Both the position numbers and the translations under genes were made by a program. 34,757 nt of DNA. Origin: a virus. The notes beneath the pieces are model-generated. The model was not told the origin of the DNA. It made no database searches and saw only the letters and a program-made list of their open reading frames with translations. The stretch is taken from positions 1 to 34,757 of IMG/VR virus record IMGVR_UViG_3300021142_000096. One strand, given 5' to 3'. Positions 1-11,300 of the stretch are shown one piece after another (the stretch's first letter is position 1; each line of letters opens with the position of its first letter).

Positions 1-1
1 G

Positions 2-406
2 GCTAATGGTACCTTTAGAAAGTATGTAATTGGTAGAAAATTTGTCATTAAAGTAGATTGGAAAGATGTGCCAACTTTGGACTCAAACCTCGTAGACTGG
101 GATGGTAGTACCTTTGGCCCCGCTTGGATAAAATCTTTTTATGAGGCTAATGCATTCAATCCTATCTATGTTAGATTTAATTTTGCTAAAGATAATGCAT
201 ATCTATCAGGAACCCCAACACCAAATACAATTCCAGATTCAACAAGCTATCAGGATACAAGAGCAACAGGCATTGCTAAAAGTGGACAAACTTACAGTGC
301 TTTTATGACAACATTTACGTATGATATATCCAAGAGAATGCCAGGTACTTTGGGGGCAGTTGGATACGACTATGTAAATATATCAATAGAATTTACGGAA
401 GTATAA
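2..406 (+). CDS. Tail protein, 5'-truncated by window edge
   Basis: The frame is open from the first bases of the window (Ala-Asn-Gly-Thr-Phe-Arg...) to a TAA at 404-406, giving 134 visible residues. The first possible start is a GTG at 68, but it has no Shine-Dalgarno sequence, and coding-quality sequence continues upstream, so the true start is very probably outside the window. I see no catalytic motif. The TAA overlaps by one base the ATG of the 1400-aa tail-tip gene, so the two are probably co-translated. Position just before the hub protein suggests a distal-tail or minor tail component. That role is inferred from context only. Confidence 0.6.
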   Translation, partial: ANGTFRKYVIGRKFVIKVDWKDVPTLDSNLVDWDGSTFGPAWIKSFYEANAFNPIYVRFNFAKDNAYLSGTPTPNTIPDSTSYQDTRATGIAKSGQTYSAFMTTFTYDISKRMPGTLGAVGYDYVNISIEFTEV

Positions 407-3400
407 TGATACCTACAGTTGATAATAGTATATTTTTAAATTCAACTGCAGTAGAAATGCTGCCAATTGTTTCTTGTGAGTTTAATCAAAACCTTTTTAA
501 TCCCGCCTATGTTACTGTGGCGGGAACGGGTAATAAAGAAACTGTTACTTTTAATGGTTCTACTCCAACACCTGCATCATCATCAGATGCAAAGCCAGGG
601 TCAGTAACAAGTAAGTTTGCATTTAATGGCTCCCAACTAGTCCTAACATATACTGTTAATACTTCTACACCAGCTCCAGCTTACAAAATAATTACATATG
701 TCAAAACAGATAACTCAACTCCCATTATAGCCAATGCTCATGCCACGGGAACTGCAACACAGTTCGGATCAGCAACTGCAGATGTCAATTCTTTTGGTTA
801 TACACCAATAATTACTTATATTGGATCAACAGGTATTGGTGACAATATATCTTCAATTACATATACATTAACATTTAATGCATATACAAGCGATTCCCTT
901 GTTACAGAAGGTGCCATCAATATATTTGTGACTAATCCTGAAGTTTACCAAACAACCTATTTTGACTATCAAAACGGTTCTCTGTGGCCTACTGACAGCC
1001 CATTTACGTACTTTAGACCAGGTGAGTCATATGTTGGTTCTGGAAACTCACAGGCAACTTTTCCTTCTAATTTTAGAAAAGTTAATACAACTCTTTTAAA
1101 TGGTCAAACAACACTTTATGCACCAGTAACTCCAATATTACAAAACCCAACATTTGGACTTGTGTCAGCTCCTACCCCATTTTATAAAAATGCTATGCCA
1201 AACTCCCTTGCTCCATATAAGTATTTTGTTTCTGATCCAGGCGACGGAACAAACAATAGTGGACTGACATATACAAATACCACGTATAGCCCAAGTATAT
1301 CTGCAATATATGAACCAAATGTAAATACAAATAAAATTGTTTTAAAGTTTAATACTACAATAACTGTCCCTACAATATCAGTTAGCTTGGACGGTTCAAG
1401 CATTTGGTCAGGTGCGATACCTTCAAATGGGGTTCTAGTTTTATATTATAATGGCAGTTCATGGACTACATCTAACTGGTCTTCTATGCCACAATATAAC
1501 AATTCGGGAGCTTTGTCTACTTATACTAATTTTAAAAAGATAACTGTTACTCAAACTGCAGTGACTGTAAACTCTAATTTTTCTGGTTTCCCAGCAAGAT
1601 CAAATTATTTAAAGCAAGACATTTTAAGAATGCATCTTGTGGAAGCTTCACCAAGACTTGAAATAGATGTTTCAAACTATGTCATGGAATTAGACATAAA
1701 TAAGCAACTGGATTCAAAAAATAACTATATTCCAATTTCATCTATAAACCCAAATGATGCTACCCTAACGTTATCAGCTATTCCTTTTAATGTTGATGGA
1801 TCTGCAGTCCCAGTTTTTTCAAGTCAAAATGATCAGGCTATAAATGTTTTAACTAATACTTTGAGAAAAAATATTAAATTCTATTTTGGTTGGGAACTTA
1901 AATCTTATTTCTTGAATGGTCAAAATTATACTACTAATACTTATATCCCAGCAGGAGTTTATTACTCAAGTGCTTGGGACGAAACTGATATTCAAACTGT
2001 AAAGATTACATGTTATGATATTGTAAATTATCTTCAAACGAACCCAGTTCCAGATTATGTATCAAATCTCAAGCCAGTATTTGATACCATCACCACTCTT
2101 CTGGACCTTGCTGGCTTTACAGACTACGATTACGATAGTCTTTATAAAGTATGTAACGATAATTCAAGACCGATGGATCTTTATTATTTCTTCTGTAATT
2201 CACAAGATTCAACTATTTATGATTCTTTGTCTGAGATATTTTTATCTTATCAAATAGGTGCTTATATAGATGAGTGGGGAATTATGCAGTTTCTCAGTCT
2301 ATCAGATATCATGAGCAATAATTCTTCTGCAAATGTTGCTTTATCCGATCCAGAAATTATTCAGGGCGGGTATTCAATAACCAATAAAGCTAAGCCAGGA
2401 AAGATATCAATCAGATATCAAACACCAAAAGTCTTGCAATCACTTGCTATTCAAAATGCTACTGACCCAACACAGCAAAATTCACCATCATTTATTTATA
2501 CAACATCTAACGACATCCTCTGGGAGCAAAAAAACTCTGATGCTGTAGGGTTTAACTATCTAAACTCATCAGATAGTATGGGGCCAAATGACAGTGTATT
2601 TTCTCTTAATGTAAATGATATTCAAGATATTTTTCACACATACTCTTTAAATGCAGATGGTTATGCTGCAATAGAAAACGAAATAGTTTCTTTTCTTTAT
2701 AAAGAATATACAATCTCAGATACATCTGGACACACACAAACTGTTTCTGTAAAGAATGATCTTGAGCTTTCAGCAGCAATTAATTCATTCGTCAAAAGGT
2801 TTGAGACGGGATTGCAAGTCTCAACTATTGATATTAATGGTTTTCCAACACAAGCTACCGATTATAATATAACTGTAGCAGCAACAGGAAGAATAACAAA
2901 TGTTCAAAGAGGACTGTTTGGTACTGTTCCTACAAGTCATTCAGCTATTGCTAATGGTGCAAGTTTATCAACAAAGGGCCTGTCAGAAGCCACCCTTAGC
3001 CCTAGCTATTCAGTTACACTAAATACTACAAACTCTAACGGCGTATCTTCTTCCTATTCAAATAATAATATTGTAGTCGCAAATCCAGCATTACAAAAAG
3101 TTCAGACTACTATACCAACAAGTAATAAAGTATTGATATATCCAACATCTCAAATTGATCCAGGTTTCCATACATATTCTGCAAAATTTGATTTTAAAGA
3201 TGCTGCAACTTGTGTAAGCTCAGGTATATTCTTTAATATGCCAGTGAGACTTTCGAGTGCAGAAGGTGCGTATTTTGTTGAGTTTACTAGATTTGAAAAC
3301 TTTAATACCAAAGCAAGTACTTTTAACCCAGTTACTTATGCATGGAACTATGTCTTTTATAATCCCCCACAGTACAAATATTATATATCTATTTATAAGA

Positions 3401-4608
3401 TAGTAAACGGCTCGCCTATCTTGGTTGCATTTGCAGATGCCACGGGTGCAGCAACAAACATAGTAGCTAACTTTGAAAAAATACTTGTAAAACAAACTGT
3501 TTCAGGCTCAGATACATATTCTTATGCAACTGCACAAGATTCTTTCTTTGATCTAAAAGTTGTATGGTCAACTTCAACGGGAGATGACGGAGAAATTCCT
3601 GGCCCACTAATTGAGGTATTTCTTAATAACTTTGAAATAACTGGATGGAATTTGCCAAATGGTGGTGTTCCAAAAAAGAATAAGGTCACAAGTACAAGAC
3701 AGCTTGTTTCGTTACCATCAACCCCTTCTTCAGGAACACAGTTTGGATACTTTACAACAACAAATCCATATGTACCTTCAAACTATAATATTCCAGTTCC
3801 TACAACAAGTACATTGCAGGGAAGTAATTTTAGAGAATTATACGCAACTTCAAAACCTTTAAGAGAAAGAAGCGTTAGCTACTTCTTCCAAGATAGAGAA
3901 TTTCTTAATGGATTAATTCAGGGACAGAATTTGTTTGCACAATACTATCACTATATATTCCAAGCAAACCCAGATGTAAAGGGCATAAACGTTTATGATG
4001 TTCAATACACAACTCCAGGAGCGACGGTTGCAGATATCAATCCAGTTTTTTATACATGGTTTTACTTCCCAGGAACAAATCCAACAGACCAGCAATACTA
4101 CCAGCAACAGATTGTTGATGAGTATGCACTGTCTTATTCTACAGCGATCAATACTGGATTCCGTGGAAAGTTCGCAATAGCTAATAATTCAAATCATATG
4201 GTTTATTTGCAGCACTCGTCAGATACATTAAACTCGTTTACAACAGCAGTTAATTTGTGGACTCATGAAGTAATTGCCCCATCAGATGCACAAATACTTG
4301 AAAAGGTTTTGGATCCAGCAAATATGTCAGAAGTAGTTCAAGTAGACTCTGCATGGATTCAATCAAGAGAGGCAGCTAATAGACTAGCTAGTGTAGTGGC
4401 TTTTGGAAATGACGGGTTCTCTAGAGATACTGCTGTACAAATCTTTGGTAATCCTTTGATTCAAGTAGGAGATATAGTAGATTTAACATACACTTTGGCG
4501 GGTATAAACCATCAGAAGTATCTTGTACACGAAGTATCGCATGTATTTAAGAATGGTTTAAAGACTACCTTGACCTTAAATCAGTTAAGTAGGGGTACAA
4601 CATACTAA
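406..4608 (+). CDS. Tail hub / tail-tip (minor tail) protein, 1400 aa
   Basis: A very large structural protein beginning at an ATG that overlaps the upstream stop (TAATG). The first 400 residues are Ser/Thr/Asn-rich beta-type sequence. Residues about 410-660 look like the hub domain of siphophage tail-tip proteins (SYVMELDINK; YYSSAWDETDIQTVKITCYD). Residues about 920-1090 resemble a concanavalin/LamG-like beta-sandwich (HTYSAKFDF; FFDLKVVWST; PGPLIEVFLNNFEITGW). The C-terminus (IQVGDIVDLTY, then KYLVHEVSHVFKNGLKTTLT) is the typical end of hub proteins. It probably forms the tail tip contacting the cell surface, perhaps binding glycans through the LamG-like part. Family assignment rests on pattern and context; no enzyme motif was seen. 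Confidence 0.75.
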   Translation: MIPTVDNSIFLNSTAVEMLPIVSCEFNQNLFNPAYVTVAGTGNKETVTFNGSTPTPASSSDAKPGSVTSKFAFNGSQLVLTYTVNTSTPAPAYKIITYVKTDNSTPIIANAHATGTATQFGSATADVNSFGYTPIITYIGSTGIGDNISSITYTLTFNAYTSDSLVTEGAINIFVTNPEVYQTTYFDYQNGSLWPTDSPFTYFRPGESYVGSGNSQATFPSNFRKVNTTLLNGQTTLYAPVTPILQNPTFGLVSAPTPFYKNAMPNSLAPYKYFVSDPGDGTNNSGLTYTNTTYSPSISAIYEPNVNTNKIVLKFNTTITVPTISVSLDGSSIWSGAIPSNGVLVLYYNGSSWTTSNWSSMPQYNNSGALSTYTNFKKITVTQTAVTVNSNFSGFPARSNYLKQDILRMHLVEASPRLEIDVSNYVMELDINKQLDSKNNYIPISSINPNDATLTLSAIPFNVDGSAVPVFSSQNDQAINVLTNTLRKNIKFYFGWELKSYFLNGQNYTTNTYIPAGVYYSSAWDETDIQTVKITCYDIVNYLQTNPVPDYVSNLKPVFDTITTLLDLAGFTDYDYDSLYKVCNDNSRPMDLYYFFCNSQDSTIYDSLSEIFLSYQIGAYIDEWGIMQFLSLSDIMSNNSSANVALSDPEIIQGGYSITNKAKPGKISIRYQTPKVLQSLAIQNATDPTQQNSPSFIYTTSNDILWEQKNSDAVGFNYLNSSDSMGPNDSVFSLNVNDIQDIFHTYSLNADGYAAIENEIVSFLYKEYTISDTSGHTQTVSVKNDLELSAAINSFVKRFETGLQVSTIDINGFPTQATDYNITVAATGRITNVQRGLFGTVPTSHSAIANGASLSTKGLSEATLSPSYSVTLNTTNSNGVSSSYSNNNIVVANPALQKVQTTIPTSNKVLIYPTSQIDPGFHTYSAKFDFKDAATCVSSGIFFNMPVRLSSAEGAYFVEFTRFENFNTKASTFNPVTYAWNYVFYNPPQYKYYISIYKIVNGSPILVAFADATGAATNIVANFEKILVKQTVSGSDTYSYATAQDSFFDLKVVWSTSTGDDGEIPGPLIEVFLNNFEITGWNLPNGGVPKKNKVTSTRQLVSLPSTPSSGTQFGYFTTTNPYVPSNYNIPVPTTSTLQGSNFRELYATSKPLRERSVSYFFQDREFLNGLIQGQNLFAQYYHYIFQANPDVKGINVYDVQYTTPGATVADINPVFYTWFYFPGTNPTDQQYYQQQIVDEYALSYSTAINTGFRGKFAIANNSNHMVYLQHSSDTLNSFTTAVNLWTHEVIAPSDAQILEKVLDPANMSEVVQVDSAWIQSREAANRLASVVAFGNDGFSRDTAVQIFGNPLIQVGDIVDLTYTLAGINHQKYLVHEVSHVFKNGLKTTLTLNQLSRGTTY

Positions 4609-4621
4609 TTTTGTCAAAAAA

Positions 4622-4630
4622 TGGTATAAT
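4622..4630 (+). promoter_or_regulatory. Extended -10 promoter before the 167-aa tail protein gene
   Basis: TGGTATAAT lies in the 47-nt gap after the hub gene, a perfect TGnTATAAT extended -10. No -35 hexamer sits at the usual 16-18 nt; a TTGTCA at 4611 is only 8 nt away. Expected transcript start is near 4637, followed by a purine-rich ribosome site (AAAGGGGAAAC) before the ATG at 4656. Confidence 0.65.
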
Positions 4631-4655
4631 GTTTGTAGTGTAAAAAGGGGAAACA

Positions 4656-5159
4656 ATGGCTTATGTAAAAATTTCAGATCCATATGTGATTGATCTCACA
4701 GCCTGGCATCAGGTTATCAATGTGGTAAATCAGCATAGTGACTCTTTAAGTGCTATCACAAACAACTTCGGTGGCACGGGTGCTTCGGTAGACTATAGCC
4801 TTACAGATACCGCTCATAGATTTGATATAGGATCAATGCAGATCCTCTTTGGAAGAGCTACAAGCACTTCCTCAGACTCCCCAACTGGCGGAACAACCAG
4901 CATGTATTATAATACAGTAAACTTTGCTGATTCCGCTACAGGTGCTCAAGCATTCAATGGAACCCCTGTGGTGACGATTACAGCCCAATCAGGAGGACAA
5001 TCTGGTTCGTCTACTCCTGCATCTACAAATGAAGATGTGATTGCTTCTGTTTATGCAGTGACTACCGATAGTTTTAGCTACAGACTATTCAGGTCTGGTT
5101 CAACAAAGCCTATTACTGGAACAGTTTATGTAAACTGGACAGCGATTGGCCCAAGCTAA
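4656..5159 (+). CDS. Small tail-associated protein with lectin-like C-terminus, 167 aa
   Basis: It begins at an ATG with a good ribosome site (AAAGGGG) and has its own extended -10 promoter. The N-terminus (YVKISDPYVIDLTAWHQV) is followed by residues about 85-167 that resemble the beta-sandwich of H-type-lectin-like small tail proteins: TPVVTITAQ, then FSYRLFRSG, then a closing VYVNWTAIGPS. Placed between the hub and the large fibre genes, it probably decorates the tail tip or fibre, or binds sugars. The lectin resemblance is to the general pattern of the C-terminus only; no binding residues can be assigned. Confidence 0.55.
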   Translation: MAYVKISDPYVIDLTAWHQVINVVNQHSDSLSAITNNFGGTGASVDYSLTDTAHRFDIGSMQILFGRATSTSSDSPTGGTTSMYYNTVNFADSATGAQAFNGTPVVTITAQSGGQSGSSTPASTNEDVIASVYAVTTDSFSYRLFRSGSTKPITGTVYVNWTAIGPS

Positions 5160-5173
5160 AATAAGGGGGAAGC

Positions 5174-8100
5174 GTGAAGATTGAACCACCAAAATACAGA
5201 TCCAGTCAATCTGTAGCTCAAGCTAAACCTATATACATAGATGTTAGAGACCCTCGTGTTTCTAAACAAAACTATGGAAGAACAGTGGCAAGAGCGGGTG
5301 CTCCAGTTGTTGTCGTTGATAGTACAAGTAAAAGCCTTATGGCTATTTCTGCAAATTTGGTTGCAGCAACAACTCAATCAGCAACTACTTCAACAGGCTC
5401 AAATCCAACAGGTGATCCATCTTTATATCCAGTAATTAGTTGTACACTTCCACTAATAACAAACTTAACTGCAGCATGGGTAGGCAAAAGCGTTGTCCTA
5501 ACTTTTACGTTTGATACCACTATAGGTGCATCATCTAACTTTTTTGGATATCAAGTTCAAGTTTATGATGGATCAATTTGGTGGCCATTTGCAAATAAGA
5601 TAGTTGCATCTCAATCAACAGGACAACCATGGACTTTGGCAAGTACAGATAACATTAATTGGACACTAACTTTACCATCAACGCTTATCGCTCAAACTGG
5701 TGTATTTAATCCAATATCAATAACGCAAATAGAGATAGAGCCTATAGATGCAGATTTTCTTACTCCTTCGTATACCGTTGCAACTATAACTGGAGGTTAT
5801 ACTTCTGATCTTCCCGCCCCAATAATATCGGTAACTGCTGCAACAGATTCCTATACTGTAACTACTAGCAATTTTGCAACAGCTTCAGCGATAGCAGATT
5901 TTAATGCTGAAACTATTGAAGAGTATGTAACCCCGATAACTGATTCAACACAGTTGCCAACAGCAGCGGGTGCTCCATGGGTAGTAGTAAACCAAAATGC
6001 AACAAAAAGCCCAATAGGAATATCTGCTCCAGATGATGCACACAGATGGGTAAGAGCACGTTTTCAATCTAAAGATGCTGGTTTTTCTGCATACTCAAAC
6101 TATGTTGATGTAACTCCAAAATCATTTATTCCATCTAACACTTATCCTCCAGTAATGGTAAGCAATGTAAATGCACAGTGGGCAGCACTAGGCTCACCCT
6201 CATCTTCTGGAAATGACGTACTAGTAACTTATACTCAACCAGACCCTAATACAATTACAGCAACACAGACTGCCCCATCTCAAATTAAAGTAAAACTTGT
6301 TCCAGTAATTGGTGGTGTAGCAAGCACATTATACGCAGCATACTTTTATCATACATTAATAGGTACTGCTGATACTTCATTTGTTATTTCAAAATCTGAT
6401 ATGTTTAATACTTTTGGTAAGTATTATGCAAGTTATACTGCTTATGTTTCTGTACTATCTGCAGCTGGAATTGAAAGTACTACTAATTATCAAGTTACAA
6501 CATTTTCTAGAAGCAACCCACTGGCTGGAATAACTCCAGTGCTGGGTGTTCCAAATATAAATAATCCAGATGGCGTATTTAGAGTAACAGCAATTACAAA
6601 TGGATATACTGTAGATTGGGATTTGCCTGCAGGAGCAACATATGCAGAAGTTTACGATAGTACAACTGCATGGACATCATATCCTGCAGATGATAGCGAT
6701 GTAGTTTATAGAGGTTTAAGTCCTGCTGTTGTTCAAACTCCAGATTATAATAATCACTATATAATAATGCATTACTATGATGATTATGGTAATTATTCTA
6801 ATTATAGCACTTACCTAAATGGAGGAGCTTTAGTTACTCCAGTTGATATCGGTAAGAATTCCCTTATTAATGATCCAATTAAGATATCTACAAATGGTTC
6901 TATTTTTTCTGGAGCAGGTGGGTCTTCAGTTTATCCTCAAGTATTCTTTAATGATCAAGGTCTATTTGCTTACGATGCAAGCGGTAATTGGACAACAGAG
7001 ATTATCAATAATGCATCTACAAATGCCCCAACATTTGTAACTAAAAGAGCACAAATCGCAGACTGGACAATTGCCCCTTCAGCAATTGAAAGTACATTAA
7101 TACCAAATGTTATTACCACTTATACTGGTATGTCTGCATCTAACCCAAGCTATGCATTTTGGGCTGGATCTTCGCAATCTCAGAACTCTTCTGGAGATGC
7201 CCCATTTTATGTAACACCTACAGGATCTGTACACGCTACCAATCTCTCTATAGTTGGAAATGGGATATCTGGATCTTATCTAATAACAGCTGGCGGTGCA
7301 AGTAATTTTTCAATTACCCAGGATGGTATATTAAATGCACGTCAAGCAAATATTAGCGGATCACTTAATGTAACTCAATCATCTAATTTTTCAAGCAACG
7401 TTAACGTAGGAATAAATGGTATTATTACTGCAGGTGCATCTCAGCAAACAGGTGCAAGCGTACAGATCAACTATACTGGACTTGTAGCATATGATTTAAA
7501 CCATAACCCTACAACAAAAATTTATGGAAATGCTGTTGCAAATGGAGCAACATTTTGGACTCAAAATGCACAAATTGGTGGGTGGAATGTTAATGCTACC
7601 CAAATAGCAAGCACCAAAATAACACTTGATTCATCTGCTAACACCATAACAATATTGGCATCAGATAATTCTGCATATGGAGTTCAGCTAGCTGTTGGAA
7701 CTTATCAGGGAACAGTAGTCCCAGGAATAGCAATTGGTAACCTGTCAAATCCATCTTTTAAGGTAACTATGGGTGGAATATTGACTGCAAATGGTGCAAC
7801 AATTGGCGGAGCCGTAAATGTTACTGATCACCTACAAATTGGTACAAAGACAGCGATTGGTGATTATACACACCCAGGTGGTTATGTAGACTCAGCAGGA
7901 AGTTTTATTTTTGGTAATTCTACTGCTTACATACAGTATGATCAAACTTCATCAAGCACAAATATAAACTTAACAACTACTGTAAGAAATTATGGAAATA
8001 CAGCATACTCAGGGTATTCACAAATAGTTTTGGGTTCAGGCGGAACCATAATAAAAGGAATGCCAATTCAAGGAGATAATTTTTCTAATGGGTATCCAAC

Positions 8101-8308
8101 AACATTGTATAATGACAATAACCCGTCAATAGGTTTAGGTGCTTTGTCAAGACAAAGAATGCTTGTTGAAGATCCATACGATGGTATAACTCGTTTAGGA
8201 ATGGCTGTTTATTATCAAGACTCGACGGGACCACACAACAGTAATCCCGTTGGTAGTACTGGAGGATCAGACTCTGGTTCTGTAGGAGATTTATGGGTGG
8301 TATTCTAA
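5174..8308 (+). CDS. Tail fibre / receptor-binding protein with Fn3-like and repeated 'AQI-W' modules, 1044 aa
   Basis: It starts at GTG 5174 after an AAGGGGGAAG ribosome site 14 nt downstream of the previous stop. The N-terminus (residues 1-45) is polar and probably attaches to the tail. Residues about 90-540 are beta-sandwich repeats like fibronectin type III. From about 555 the protein becomes fibre-like with two related segments: GLFAYDASGN...AQIADWTIAPSAIEST and GLVAYDLNHN...AQIGGWNVNATQIAST, a pattern common in phage tail fibre stems. The end (GSVGDLWVVF) is typical of such proteins. It is the probable side or central fibre. Coding runs to the TAA immediately before the next gene, so the two are likely translationally coupled. 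Confidence 0.75.
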   Translation: MKIEPPKYRSSQSVAQAKPIYIDVRDPRVSKQNYGRTVARAGAPVVVVDSTSKSLMAISANLVAATTQSATTSTGSNPTGDPSLYPVISCTLPLITNLTAAWVGKSVVLTFTFDTTIGASSNFFGYQVQVYDGSIWWPFANKIVASQSTGQPWTLASTDNINWTLTLPSTLIAQTGVFNPISITQIEIEPIDADFLTPSYTVATITGGYTSDLPAPIISVTAATDSYTVTTSNFATASAIADFNAETIEEYVTPITDSTQLPTAAGAPWVVVNQNATKSPIGISAPDDAHRWVRARFQSKDAGFSAYSNYVDVTPKSFIPSNTYPPVMVSNVNAQWAALGSPSSSGNDVLVTYTQPDPNTITATQTAPSQIKVKLVPVIGGVASTLYAAYFYHTLIGTADTSFVISKSDMFNTFGKYYASYTAYVSVLSAAGIESTTNYQVTTFSRSNPLAGITPVLGVPNINNPDGVFRVTAITNGYTVDWDLPAGATYAEVYDSTTAWTSYPADDSDVVYRGLSPAVVQTPDYNNHYIIMHYYDDYGNYSNYSTYLNGGALVTPVDIGKNSLINDPIKISTNGSIFSGAGGSSVYPQVFFNDQGLFAYDASGNWTTEIINNASTNAPTFVTKRAQIADWTIAPSAIESTLIPNVITTYTGMSASNPSYAFWAGSSQSQNSSGDAPFYVTPTGSVHATNLSIVGNGISGSYLITAGGASNFSITQDGILNARQANISGSLNVTQSSNFSSNVNVGINGIITAGASQQTGASVQINYTGLVAYDLNHNPTTKIYGNAVANGATFWTQNAQIGGWNVNATQIASTKITLDSSANTITILASDNSAYGVQLAVGTYQGTVVPGIAIGNLSNPSFKVTMGGILTANGATIGGAVNVTDHLQIGTKTAIGDYTHPGGYVDSAGSFIFGNSTAYIQYDQTSSSTNINLTTTVRNYGNTAYSGYSQIVLGSGGTIIKGMPIQGDNFSNGYPTTLYNDNNPSIGLGALSRQRMLVEDPYDGITRLGMAVYYQDSTGPHNSNPVGSTGGSDSGSVGDLWVVF

Positions 8309-11300
8309 TTGGCTTTATACCTAAAGAAAACATCATCTGCATGGACAACTGTTAAATCAGTATATGTAAAAGCTTCATCCAGTGCTTGGAAAACAGCAAA
8401 AGCAATATATGTAAAAACATCAAGTGGGTGGACTCAGTTTTGGCCAACCTCTTTAAACATATCTACTAAGCCAACTTTGACTGAAACACTTAATTCTGAT
8501 TATACTATTAAGCTAACTGCAACCTCTTATAACTGGAAAACAAACCCAACACTTTCTTATGATTTTCAATGGTCAACAGATGGAACAAGTTGGCAATCTA
8601 TGCAGGGTGGATTTATTTCGACAACTAATCCTGCATCAGGGTCTTATAATACTTACACAATTAACTCTGTTTCTTCAGCTTATGTTTCTCCAAATAAAAA
8701 TAACTACTATCAGTTTGTTGTAAAAGCCACAACCTCAACAGAAGCTGGCATAGCAACTTCTAATCAAGTTTCATTTCAAGGAACAACAGATATCACTGTT
8801 ACTGCATCAGCAGCCTCATCTTCTTCGATTAACGTATCATGGACATCTTCTTTAAATGCAAGTAGATATATGGTTTGGTATCAAAGTTCTTACTCAGGTA
8901 CTTATACAATAATTGGAACAGGTGGAACTTCTATAACGTTAACAGGGTTAACGCCAGATACAAATGACGATCCATTCTATATCTTTGTTCAGCCTTGGAC
9001 GGGATCAAATAATAGCTCTGGGTATTCAGGAAATTACTCTAATACAGTAGCTGTAACTTTGCCATCAGTACCAAATACCCCCACCAACTTATCTATAACA
9101 CCCTTATATGATGGTTTAGGAACTGTAAGAGTTTCATGGACAAACCCAACTATAGGTGCACCTTTTACAAATTTTGTTTTGCAATATATAGATACTACAT
9201 TGCACCCACTTCCTCAAGCACTATCAAATTATTCCACCCTGTCATTAGGTACTACAAGCCCAGTAAATGTTGTTGTTACAACACCTGGCAGCCCAATACC
9301 AAACCATCATTACGATGCCTATATTTATGCTGTAAATTCAGTGGGGTCGGGGCCAATTTCTAATGAAGCTAGTTTTTCAAATGGAATGTTACAAGGATTA
9401 CTTCCAACATTTGGAACTCCTGTAAGTGCACCAACAACTTTAAACATAGGAGGAACAAACTATGCTCCAGCAGTATATGTTCCAATAACAAATTACAGCA
9501 CATCTTTATACCCAACTTGGACTGCATCAGGTACTGCAGGCATTACCTTTATTGCAAATATTAATGGTCAGACATGCGTTGTTACCGAAGGCGGTAGTCC
9601 AGGACAAACAATAACTTTGTATGCTTCCACCTCTGGAAGATCTGGATATTCTTCTGCAACATCAACAATAACAGTAAGAATGCCTCCAGGAACACCTTCA
9701 TATGCAGGAGGAACTTATGAAGGAAATTTAACTATTGATGGTCAAATACAGTGCTCTGTTGCAGGAGCAGATTCTATAAATTATTTTATAGAAAGATCGG
9801 GAACTGGTGTTGCCATATCTGGCTCAGTTTCAGCGGGAACCTACAAAGGGTATGGAAATAATTATTTGTTGTACCAAGGTGCGACAGTAGTATCAGGCTC
9901 TTATGTTGCATATGGAATACCAGTAAATGGTTATTACTATATGGGTGCTACAGGACAAAATTCATATTCTGGAACAGATAGCAATGGTATGAATTATACA
10001 CAGGTTGATCAAAATAATTTTTCTACTATAAATGGCCCATTGGCATATTCTACAGACTTTTTAAGTAATGACTGGTTTTATAATGGACAAGCATCTCTTA
10101 CCGCTCCATCTGGGGGCTCAGCTGCTATTTCTGGTAATACAACTGTGGGTTCAACACTTACATGTACTGTATCAAATGCAAGTGGTAATCCAACTCCCAC
10201 CTATACAATTACTTGGTCTGATGGAGAGACTGGAGCAACTGCTACCCCAGCAGCAGCTGGAAATTACTATGCAACAGTTGTGTTTACAAATAGTCAAGGA
10301 ACACAAACTGTAACTACAAATACAATTACTTTAACAAGCACTATCGGCACATACGGTATCGGCACTATTAGTACAGGAATTGGAACAATTAGTACAGGAA
10401 TTGGAACAATTAGTACTGGTATTGGAACTATCAGTACGGGCATCGGCACAATTAATACTGGTTATGGTATTGGTACAATCGGAACAATCAACACAATTGG
10501 TACAATCGGCACGATTGGAACCATTAATACTGGTTATGGTATTGGTACAATTGGTACAATTAACACTATTGGCACTATTGGTACAATTGGTACAATTAAC
10601 ACTATTGGCACTATTGGTACAATTGGTACAATTAACACTATTGGCACTATTGGTACAATTGGTACAATTAACACTATTGGCACTATTGGTACAATTGGTA
10701 CAATTAACACTATTGGCACTATTGGTACAATTGGTACAATTAACACGGGCTACGGTAACTCGCTTGGATTCTTGACAAATGTAAGAACTCCAGATGGATT
10801 AAAGCCAGCACACTTGGTACAGGTTGGAGATGCTTTGCTTTCTGCTAATATGATTAATGTTCCAGATGTTAATCAAACAGATACCGCAGAGTTAGCTGCC
10901 TGGTCAGCAGATCAAAACCCAGTAGGGGCACAAGATATAACCTATGTAACAGATGTTCACTCAAGAATTACTAATGTTATTGTTGTTATAAATGGAGAAT
11001 ATTTCTCAGATACCCACTATGTAATGGTGCAAAGAGATGGAAAAACAATAATAGTTCCAGCTAATACTATTGATGAAAATAATGATTTAATTTGGTCTTA
11101 TGCAAATCAAGAATGGCAAAAGATTGGTTCTTATGCTATTATTACTTCTGCATACTATGAGGTTATCTCAATTACAACTTCTCCAAATGCATGGTTTTAT
11201 ACTGAAGATATGCTTGTTTATGATTCTCCAGCTCCACTACCAGGAAGTGCAGAAATTCCATCAGCTGCAGTAAATGTAAGCTTAGGTTTCCCAGAGGGAA

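Noticed and set aside
3220-3495. Antisense open frames in tail, polymerase and recA genes
   Set aside because: All lie opposite long, well supported genes, lack ribosome sites and show no recognisable protein features.
10370-10740. CRISPR-like array
   Set aside because: Units are contiguous with no unique spacers and are in frame within a protein gene.
10534-10746. Open frame on the minus strand across the 36-bp repeats, and a second plus-frame reading at 10380-10775
   Set aside because: The repeat unit is a multiple of three with no stop in several frames, so low-complexity open frames arise automatically. Both lack ribosome sites and lie inside the adhesin gene.
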